A stretch of DNA of 6,389 bases from the NCBI RefSeq assembly GCF_021107415.1, contig NZ_JAIOSW010000342.1, positions 1-6,389 on the forward strand. Reading direction: 5' to 3'. The notes beneath the pieces were generated by a model, which saw only the letters and a list, made by a program, of their open reading frames with translations, did not search any database and was not told where the DNA came from. The stretch is from Desulfobacula sp. Lineage in GTDB: Bacteria; Desulfobacterota; Desulfobacteria; Desulfobacterales; Desulfobacteraceae. Both the position numbers and the translations under genes were made by a program. Of the stretch, positions 1 through 5,092 are shown one piece after another (within the stretch, counting starts at the first letter, position 1; the number at the start of each line of letters is the position of its first letter).

Positions 1-569
1 CAGATCTGCATCCCGGTCAAAGACCAGGTGTTATACCGTGAGCTGAGTTTTTTAATCAGAATAATATTTGCGCAGGCACTGGCCATTGCAAAAACTTCCA
101 GGAGATTGCCAAGAACCGGGCGGGATGCATTGGCTTGTTCACTTTGAAAGAGGGTAAGCAATATCACCCCAGAAATTGATAAAATGAGTCCAATGATTGT
201 TTTTGCATTCATGGATTCTGAAAGGAAAAAAAAGGCAGCGACAGCAACCATTAAGGGCAGACAGGCTGAAATGATCCCGGCCTGTGATGAGGTGGTGAAG
301 ATTAAGGCATTGGATTCAAATAAAAAATAGAGGCAGGGCTGGAACAGCACCATGGGCAACAAGATTTTCCAATCACCTTTTTGATATGATTTTGGAAACA
401 TTTTCCCTGATATCGGAATAATAAAAACAAAAGCAATAAAAAGTCGGCCGAACATCACTGCAAAAGGATTTAAATCCTGAAGCAAGATCCGCATGGCAGA
501 AAATGAACTCCCCCATAAAAAAACAGCTCCAAGAATTGACAGGATCGGCAACATGCTTTTGATTTTCAT
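1..569 (-). CDS. EamA/DMT-family membrane transporter, C-terminus beyond window
   Basis: The reading frame is open from an ATG at 569 to the left edge, giving 189 residues of a family that is usually near 290-300. The protein is very hydrophobic. Membrane segments lie at about residues 6-25, 36-54, 68-86, 95-115, 123-141 and 152-172, i.e. one complete EamA repeat and the start of the second. Family-like landmarks are the W-G-S-S-F at 19-23 in the first helix, the conserved-type Arg in helix 2 (G41-R42), and the L-S-E-S turn at 116-119 before helix 5. The start is supported by GAGG on the minus strand at 580-583, ten bases upstream. A frame beginning at 585 is only a shadow. Proteins of this family are inner-membrane exporters or permeases of small metabolites; the substrate cannot be read from sequence. 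It is divergent from the repair gene at 679, and no convincing promoter was seen between them. Family assignment is firm, function is not. Confidence 0.9.
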   Translation of the reverse strand, partial: MKIKSMLPILSILGAVFLWGSSFSAMRILLQDLNPFAVMFGRLFIAFVFIIPISGKMFPKSYQKGDWKILLPMVLFQPCLYFLFESNALIFTTSSQAGIISACLPLMVAVAAFFFLSESMNAKTIIGLILSISGVILLTLFQSEQANASRPVLGNLLEVFAMASACANIILIKKLSSRYNTWSLTGMQI

Positions 570-678
570 AGTCACGCATCCTCATATAAAGGAATCAAAA
601 AATTTAATCAATTTAAAAATGGGGTTATTAAGTCGTTAAAAATTGTAAAAAAATAAAAAACATGGCAGACTGACTGTC

Positions 679-990
679 ATGTTAACACGATTCACCCGGA
701 AAGCACTGAATATTATTCACAATATCCCGGAAGGTAAGGTTCTGACATATGGCAGGACAGCCTTTCTTGCCGGAAAACCTAATGGTGCCCGGCAGATTTC
801 AAGACTTCTTCACTCAATGTCAAAAAAACATAATCTGCCCTGGCATCGTATTGTTAACTCAAAAGGGAAAATATCCTTGAAACCCTCCCAGGGGTATGAG
901 CTTCAAAAAGCACTTCTTGAATCAGAGGGCATTAAATTTTCCAAACATGATACCATTGATTTAAAGTATTATTTAGCTTCTGACCTTTAG
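679..990 (+). CDS. Alkyltransferase-like protein (ATL, MGMT-fold, no catalytic Cys)
   Basis: This 103-residue protein matches the DNA-binding C-terminal domain of O6-alkylguanine-DNA alkyltransferase at the usual ATL length. Seen in the sequence: the P-x-G-K-V-x-T-Y-G segment with Tyr24, the recognition helix G-A-R-Q (36-39) with Arg38 in the place of the finger residue that flips the damaged base, and P-W-H-R at 54-57 followed by V-N-S-K-G-K-I-S. Trp55 (codon 841-843) replaces the Cys that accepts the alkyl group in true methyltransferases. ATL proteins are known to bind O6-alkylguanine and pass the lesion to nucleotide excision repair, so it should act as a damage sensor in the cytoplasm, not as an enzyme. 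The ATG at 679 is the only plausible start: no in-frame start lies just upstream and the N-terminus fits the family. There is no clear Shine-Dalgarno, and a three-codon ATG-to-TGA frame at 662-673 sits just before it. The gene stands alone. Confidence 0.9.
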   Translation: MLTRFTRKALNIIHNIPEGKVLTYGRTAFLAGKPNGARQISRLLHSMSKKHNLPWHRIVNSKGKISLKPSQGYELQKALLESEGIKFSKHDTIDLKYYLASDL

Positions 991-1038
991 GTTATGGGTT
1001 CCCCTGTTTCAATGAAAAGATTCTGATATAAATTTTTG

Positions 1039-1608
1039 TTAAAAAGACTGCCGGGCTTTTATTGCCTGCTCAAGACTTTTCATTTTCGGGCCCTGCCGGG
1101 TCCACATCCGGCAGGAATCGATTAAAAAATTTTTGTCATTGAGACTGTCAAGATCCTTTGGGACAGGTGATTTGTCCTTCCTTTTCTGTGTCAGCCAGCC
1201 ATGGACAATTTCCTGGCCCATGACAATGATCAACTGACAAAGATGGGTACACCCTCTCTTTCCCCCCATAATGTCGCGAATTTTTTTTGAAAAGCCTGAT
1301 TTTATTTTAAGCCCTTTTAGCTTTTCAATAGTATCAAGGGTGGTGGAGCATTCAGACATGGGGACATGGATCATCTCGACTTCGGCATCTTCTATCATGA
1401 GCGGATCTGATTTTATCAGCAGTTTTACATCCATGTGATGAATGACTCCCGGCTCCATAACGGCCCCTGTTATATCAAACACTCTAATATATCGCTGGTC
1501 TTTTAATACCCCATGGATAATCACGCTGGAATCCGTGTGGGGATAGGTGGCAAGCCGGATATCCCGTGTATGTATTTTGGATTTGTTTTCTATTATTTTA
1601 TTCAGCAT
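1039..1608 (-). CDS. DUF2889 domain protein
   Basis: This 189-residue soluble protein has the hallmarks I recognise for DUF2889. They are an N-terminal I-H-T-R segment (12-15), alternating strands, I-H-H-M at 56-59 ahead of a V-K-L-x-I strand, and above all a G-G-K-R-G-C-T-H-L block at 115-123. The last five residues of that block are the family's most constant motif. Further candidates for metal or substrate contact are His57, His58, Cys120, His122 and, near the end, Cys166. No signal peptide or membrane segment is seen. The family's biochemical role is not established, and I do not assign one. The gene follows the histidine kinase in the same direction with a 92-base gap, so cotranscription is possible but not shown. 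The start ATG has only a weak AAGG, four bases upstream. It converges with the ATL gene; the 48 bases between them show no terminator hairpin. Confidence 0.85.
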   Translation of the reverse strand: MLNKIIENKSKIHTRDIRLATYPHTDSSVIIHGVLKDQRYIRVFDITGAVMEPGVIHHMDVKLLIKSDPLMIEDAEVEMIHVPMSECSTTLDTIEKLKGLKIKSGFSKKIRDIMGGKRGCTHLCQLIIVMGQEIVHGWLTQKRKDKSPVPKDLDSLNDKNFLIDSCRMWTRQGPKMKSLEQAIKARQSF

Positions 1609-1668
1609 GGAACCTTATGTAATCTTTTTTTTTCTGAAAATCAAACAGGGATGGTTTTTAAATAGTTT

Positions 1669-1704
1669 TAACCTGAAGGTCACACGTAACCTGAAGGTCA
1701 CTAC
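1669..1704. repeat. Two-copy 18-bp tandem repeat across the kinase stop codon
   Basis: TAACCTGAAGGTCAC occurs at 1669-1683 and again at 1687-1701, giving two 18-bp units (1669-1686 and 1687-1704) identical in their first 15 bases. Each copy contains the imperfect palindrome ACCT-GA-AGGT. The right-hand unit overlaps the TAG stop of the histidine kinase (1701-1703), and the left-hand unit lies in the gap before the DUF2889 gene. It could be a small local duplication or a paired protein-binding site for the downstream gene. Confidence 0.8.
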
Positions 1705-3614
1705 CTATCGAAAGGGAAAAAACAGGTGACAATTGTGTAACCGTCACATGCAGGCCCGGCAATTTTTTTGCACTCCTGTATTGAACCCGGACATGTATCC
1801 TTGTCTTCGGGAATACGCCGGCATCGTTTTGATGTCATGGAGATTTTAAAATTAAATCTTTCGGAAAAAATTTTCATCCGCAGAAGATCAGCACCTTTTC
1901 CCCCTGCATTAAAATCATAGGGCCGTTTTGAAGAGTAATTCATGATCTCCTGGGTGGAGAAAAAACCTTCAAAAATTCTTTTTTGGGCTTCCTGGGTAAG
2001 TCCGATTCCATGATCTTTTACCATAAACTCAACTCCATTATCTTTTTGACGAACAAGAACCTCTATTTTCCCCCCATCCGGTGTGTTTTCAATGGCATTT
2101 CGGATAAGTCCATCTATGGTTTTTTTTAATGGTTCAGCAGGAATCTGAATCGGGGAAGAAGATTCAAGACGAGAAATCAGGGAAACATTCCTATGAACCA
2201 TATCGGATTTAATGGTTTTAATTCTTTTTTCAACAAACTGATTTAAAAAAATATTCTGGACAACAAGGTCACGGGTACTGAAAATATCTTCAATTCTCTG
2301 TCTTACTTTGGCAATAACTCCCCTTTCTCCGGTCTCTTCTGCAATCAGAGCTTCGAATTCATCCTGGCATTGTTCCAGGATGAGGGAAAATATTTTTATA
2401 TGAAAGACTTCCTTTCTTTCAACTATATCATACACTTCACCTTCAATCCCAATAATACGATCCAGGTTTCTTTGAATCCTTTCCATGGTTGGCCGCCAGG
2501 TTTCTTCTGGAAGATCCGTCAATTTTTTTGAAAGAATTTTAAAAGAGCTTAAAAGAATTGCCACAGGGGTTTTCAGTTCATGGGACAAATGGCTGATCAT
2601 TTTATCTTTCGCATGGTTCAGGCTTTTCAGCTCTTCGAAGGCTTTTCTTAATTCCCTTGAGACCCGGGCATTTACAATTGAAAGCGCGACGGTAGCAGCA
2701 ATGGTATTCAATGTTTCAAGGTCAGTGTCATCAAAATCTCCTGTTTTTTTATTGTCAGCCGCCAGTATACCAATAATGCGATCTTTATTCCTTAAAGGAA
2801 CTAAGAGTACATTTTTAACCTTATATCCGATTTTCCGGTCCCTTGATTTATACTGATTCTGATCATCGGAAAATTGGTTTACCATTATGGGTTTGCCGGT
2901 CTTTACCACCTGGCCGGACAGGAGTTCATCAAGTGAAAACCGGGCTTTTTCAATGCGTGCCCTTGTATTGAGATCATCGTGGGCAGCACTTAAAAAATAA
3001 AATTCTTTTTGAGTCTTATCCAGTAAAATCGTATTGGCACTTTGGGTACCAAGAAGCTCTTTGATCTCAGTATTCACATAAAGGAGAAGTTTTCTTAAGT
3101 CCGGGTATTTTGGCAGGGCTTGGCTGATGCGGTTCATGACGTCGAGATCTCGTTTAATCCGTTTTTCCATGGTCACATCCCTGAAGACAATTATCATCCC
3201 TTCCGGATTGTTATTTATATCCCTGTCCAAACCGGCTCGAAGCACGACATCTAAAATTTTTCCATCTTTTGTAAGCCTTTGGGTACTCAGCCGCAGAACA
3301 TTTTTGTGGGTTGGCAGGGTCTTAATCCTGTTGGATAATTCATCCTTCAGGAAGTCAGGGACATATTGCTTTCCTTCCTTACCTTTCAATTCTTTTAAAG
3401 TCCAGCCAAAGGTTTTGGTAAACGCCGGGTTTAGATAAGTAACCAGTCTCTTTGCATCTCTGACAAGGACAGGATAAGGCAGAAATTTTAAGAATCTTTT
3501 ATAGTTTCTTGCCGCATCTTTTGTGTCTTGTGCAGTTTCTTTGGTTTCCAGAGATTTTTTTTCCAGGTTTTTTATCCTGAGCTCTAATTCTTTATATGTG
3601 GGTTTTCGAACCAT
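1701..3614 (-). CDS. Soluble PAS-GAF sensor histidine kinase with Cys-rich C-terminal insert
   Basis: This 637-residue protein has no membrane segment or signal peptide, so it should sense in the cytoplasm. Domains in order: a coiled coil (about 5-40), a PAS domain (41-150, ending in the typical F-R-D-V-T), a GAF domain (about 165-315), a second linker helix, then the kinase core. The HisKA box is S-H-L-S-H-E-L-K-T-P with phospho-acceptor His345. The ATPase domain has its N box around I-R-N-A-I-E-N (504-510), G1 as D-H-G-I-G (534-538), F box F-E-G-F-F (548-552), and G2 as G-G-K-G-A-D-L-L-R (571-579). The last 40 residues carry five cysteines (598, 608, 615, 623, 631) in a pattern I associate with kinases of sulfate-reducing bacteria; a bound metal or iron-sulfur cluster is possible but unproven. 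AGGG at 3622-3625 lies seven bases before the ATG. No response regulator is in the window, so the partner is unknown. Confidence 0.95.
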   Translation of the reverse strand: MVRKPTYKELELRIKNLEKKSLETKETAQDTKDAARNYKRFLKFLPYPVLVRDAKRLVTYLNPAFTKTFGWTLKELKGKEGKQYVPDFLKDELSNRIKTLPTHKNVLRLSTQRLTKDGKILDVVLRAGLDRDINNNPEGMIIVFRDVTMEKRIKRDLDVMNRISQALPKYPDLRKLLLYVNTEIKELLGTQSANTILLDKTQKEFYFLSAAHDDLNTRARIEKARFSLDELLSGQVVKTGKPIMVNQFSDDQNQYKSRDRKIGYKVKNVLLVPLRNKDRIIGILAADNKKTGDFDDTDLETLNTIAATVALSIVNARVSRELRKAFEELKSLNHAKDKMISHLSHELKTPVAILLSSFKILSKKLTDLPEETWRPTMERIQRNLDRIIGIEGEVYDIVERKEVFHIKIFSLILEQCQDEFEALIAEETGERGVIAKVRQRIEDIFSTRDLVVQNIFLNQFVEKRIKTIKSDMVHRNVSLISRLESSSPIQIPAEPLKKTIDGLIRNAIENTPDGGKIEVLVRQKDNGVEFMVKDHGIGLTQEAQKRIFEGFFSTQEIMNYSSKRPYDFNAGGKGADLLRMKIFSERFNFKISMTSKRCRRIPEDKDTCPGSIQECKKIAGPACDGYTIVTCFFPFDR

Positions 3615-3656
3615 GATATTACCCTGGTAAAGTTAGAAGGTTTAAAAAAAATAGTG

Positions 3657-3685
3657 TAGATAGCTTGATTACCAATTGCTGTCAG
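3657..3685 (-). promoter_or_regulatory. Possible sigma-70-type promoter for the histidine kinase
   Basis: On the minus strand, CTGACA (3685-3680) is followed after 17 bases by TATCTA (3662-3657). The -35 matches consensus at five of six positions, the -10 only at three. Transcription would begin near 3650 and leave a leader of about 35 bases with the AGGG ribosome binding site inside it. The region is AT-rich, so chance matches are expected. Confidence 0.3.
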
Positions 3686-3724
3686 TGCTGTAAAGAAGAA
3701 TTTATTTGATTTTTCAGTGATTTC

Positions 3725-3750
3725 AAGTTAAAGGCTTTTTTAAGTTAAAG
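3725..3750. repeat. Short direct repeat upstream of the cytochrome gene
   Basis: AAGTTAAAG occurs at 3725-3733 and 3742-3750, 17 bases apart, in the divergent region between the kinase and the cytochrome gene, ending 30 bases before the cytochrome start. It could be a regulator site or chance in AT-rich DNA. No convincing -35/-10 pair for the cytochrome gene was found around it. Confidence 0.4.
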
Positions 3751-3779
3751 TTTTTATAGAGGCAAAAAGGAGAGAAGGA

Positions 3780-4448
3780 ATGGACAATGAATCAACCGGA
3801 CAACACATTATTTTTATCATCATTTTGATATTTATTCTTTTCTTGAGTTATTGTTCAATCCCATCAACTGATACTTTGAAGATTAAACACAAAACATCAA
3901 AAAAAGCACAAACCAAAATTCATCAGCCCCCAAAAGATGAAAAGAAAATTGTCTTAAAAGAAGCTGTTGTAGAGGCAATAATTGTGGAAGAAGCTGGGGA
4001 ATCCTCTGTTATCCTGCAGGAAACCAAAGTTGAGGAGCAAAAGGTTGAAACCCCAGTAGATAATGTGAATAAAACACTGAAAATAGATGTAATTCTAATG
4101 AAGAATTCCCACTATGAAACACATAAGAAAGGGATTGTACAATTTACCCACAAAAAGCATGTGGAAGAATATTTAATTGCTTGTGGCAGTTGTCATCATG
4201 ATGAAATGGGGAAACCGCTGAATTTAACTTTTCATGACAAACCCGGAGAATGTATTGAATGTCATAAAGAGACTCAGAAGCCAAAGGGTGAAAAGCTTGG
4301 GAAAAAAGAAAAAATAATGAAGTACCATTTTGAAGCTTTGCATGCCAATTGTATCGGCTGCCACAAGGATTACAACAAGAAAAACAAAGATGCAGAAGGT
4401 AAAGGCCCTGCACCCGCATCCTGCACAAATTGCCATCCAAAGAAATAG
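3780..4448 (+). CDS. Anchored tetrahaem cytochrome c3-family protein
   Basis: This 222-residue protein has three parts. Residues 10-24 form one hydrophobic helix that ends in L-S-Y-C. Residues about 30-110 are a Lys/Glu-rich linker of low complexity. Residues about 115-222 are a class III cytochrome c domain. Four C-x-x-C-H haem sites are visible: C135-H139, C158-H162, C191-H195 and C215-H219. The cytochrome c3 layout F-T-H-K-K-H (His124 and His127) precedes the first site, and His140 follows it directly. With His183 or His188, these supply likely distal ligands. Haem attachment requires export, so the domain should face the periplasm, tethered to the membrane, and pass low-potential electrons between periplasmic and membrane partners; the partners are not visible. 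AAGGAG at 3767-3772, seven bases upstream, fixes the ATG, and no other in-frame start exists before a stop at 3741. The N-terminus lacks Lys or Arg before the helix, which is odd for an exported protein. The gene stands alone and converges with the COG1433 gene. Confidence 0.9.
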   Translation: MDNESTGQHIIFIIILIFILFLSYCSIPSTDTLKIKHKTSKKAQTKIHQPPKDEKKIVLKEAVVEAIIVEEAGESSVILQETKVEEQKVETPVDNVNKTLKIDVILMKNSHYETHKKGIVQFTHKKHVEEYLIACGSCHHDEMGKPLNLTFHDKPGECIECHKETQKPKGEKLGKKEKIMKYHFEALHANCIGCHKDYNKKNKDAEGKGPAPASCTNCHPKK

Positions 4449-4494
4449 GCAATGCCTTAGAACCAACCGGACTATCCGTCAAAATGGGCAAGGT

Positions 4495-4884
4495 TTAGAA
4501 AGGATCAGATATCGGAAGTTTTTTAGAGTTGTGGCGCCAGCAGTATTGTTTGCTGCATCCAGGCATCATAAATGCTTTTTCAATGGTCTGTTTTCGGGCA
4601 AAATTGTCCAGAAGCTTTAATGCATTACCGGTAACAAAAGAGATGAGTTTGATATCATTCTCAACTATTAAATCTGCAGGTTTTGTGGAAATGGCACCGC
4701 ATATCAGAACGGAAACCTGCATTTTTTTCAGCAGTTTTATAAGATCGGAGGGTATTGCAGGATTAAAGGATATATAACTTTTTTTTATAATCATCCTGTT
4801 TTCAATGTGTGCTACAAAAAGTGTGCTGGCAGCATCAAAAACAGGAGAAATCCGGTTGCCCCAAACTGTTATGGCTATTTTCAA
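4495..4884 (-). CDS. COG1433 orange-protein/NifX-like protein, TTG start
   Basis: With the TTG at 4884 as start, the product is 129 residues beginning M-K-I-A-I-T-V. It belongs to the dinitrogenase iron-molybdenum cofactor family (ribonuclease-H-like fold): the signature I-S-P-V-F-D is at 12-17, followed by a V-L-I-C-G-A-I strand-turn (59-65) and the usual helix ending in M-P-G. Family members bind or carry metal clusters, e.g. NifX and NifY with FeMo-co, and the Mo-Cu cluster of orange protein. The C-terminal tail has Cys110, Cys115 and His118, possible metal ligands, as is Cys62. The TTG start is chosen because a perfect AGGAGG lies six bases upstream, because the homology begins there, and because an in-frame ATG at 4929 falls inside the predicted sigma-54 promoter and so upstream of the transcript start. 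It is transcribed in the same direction as the sigma-54 activator at 5093, its likely regulator. The family is firm; whether it carries Mo, Cu, Fe or nothing is unknown. Confidence 0.87.
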   Translation of the reverse strand: MKIAITVWGNRISPVFDAASTLFVAHIENRMIIKKSYISFNPAIPSDLIKLLKKMQVSVLICGAISTKPADLIVENDIKLISFVTGNALKLLDNFARKQTIEKAFMMPGCSKQYCWRHNSKKLPISDPF

Positions 4885-4890
4885 TGATAT

Positions 4891-4896
4891 CCTCCT
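4891..4896 (-). promoter_or_regulatory. Perfect Shine-Dalgarno fixing the TTG start of the COG1433 gene
   Basis: The minus strand reads AGGAGG, then six bases, then TTG-AAA-ATA. This is the strongest ribosome binding site in the window and places the start at 4884 and not at the upstream ATG (4929), which has no comparable site. Confidence 0.85.
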
Positions 4897-4919
4897 TTTG
4901 TTTTCACTATTACAATGAT

Positions 4920-4935
4920 TGCAAAGCATGTGCCT
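4920..4935 (-). promoter_or_regulatory. Sigma-54 (-24/-12) promoter of the COG1433 gene
   Basis: The minus strand reads AGGCAC-ATGCT-TTGCA. This matches the consensus TGGCAC-N5-TTGCA at all but the first base, with the required ten bases between the GG (4934-4933) and the GC (4922-4921). Transcription should start near 4909, giving a leader of about 25 bases that holds the AGGAGG site. A sigma-54 activator gene lies immediately upstream, which makes the match more credible. Confidence 0.8.
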
Positions 4936-5055
4936 GAATGAACAATTCGTTTGAATTAGTCAGATGTCTTTAAATATTAGTTAGTTAAGCTAAAAAAGGG
5001 ACCCTGATGATCCATTCGGGATTCTGAAAAGGGTTGCAAAAGTAAGACGATTTCC

Positions 5056-5072
5056 ATTGCAAGCGTTGCAAT
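5056..5072. promoter_or_regulatory. Palindromic candidate activator-binding site (UAS)
   Basis: ATTGCAA-GCG-TTGCAAT is a perfect inverted repeat with 7-bp arms and a 3-bp centre. Its centre is about 155 bp upstream of the predicted sigma-54 transcript start at 4909, a usual distance for enhancer-type sites. A further TTGCAA lies at 5034-5039. The likely binder is the Fis-type helix-turn-helix of the activator encoded next door, by inference. It is not arranged as a terminator for the activator gene: in that direction the T-run precedes the hairpin. Confidence 0.6.
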
Positions 5073-5092
5073 TTTAAAAAAATGAGGAGTTC

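Noticed and set aside
373..585. 70-codon minus-strand frame beginning at 585
   Set aside because: It overlaps the transporter in another frame, has an unlikely composition, and its ATG only overlaps the ribosome binding site of the transporter gene.
581..616. TTGATT-N17-TATATG as a promoter for the transporter gene
   Set aside because: The -10 would overlap the ribosome binding site, so the transcript would start inside or after it.
1616..1644. TTGATT-N17-TACATA as a promoter for the DUF2889 gene
   Set aside because: Weak -10 ending seven bases before the ATG, which would remove the ribosome binding site from the transcript.
4447..4478. Small inverted repeats after the cytochrome stop (AGGCA-A-TGCCT at 4447-4457 and CGGA-CTA-TCCG at 4468-4478) as a terminator between the convergent genes
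   Set aside because: Stems of only 4-5 bp with 1-3 base loops and no T-run on either strand.
4144..4620. Other frames across the cytochrome/COG1433 junction, both strands, of 80-115 codons
   Set aside because: They are shadows of the cytochrome and COG1433 genes and show no family features.
4495..4929. ATG at 4929 as the start of the COG1433 gene, giving 144 residues with an N-terminal MLCNHC motif
   Set aside because: The ATG lies within the sigma-54 promoter, lacks a good ribosome binding site, and the extension is not part of the family fold; the TTG at 4884 has a perfect one.
4944..4957. AATTC-GTTT-GAATT inverted repeat just upstream of the -24 element as an operator or IHF site
   Set aside because: Short arms in AT-rich DNA and a poor match to the IHF consensus; likely chance.
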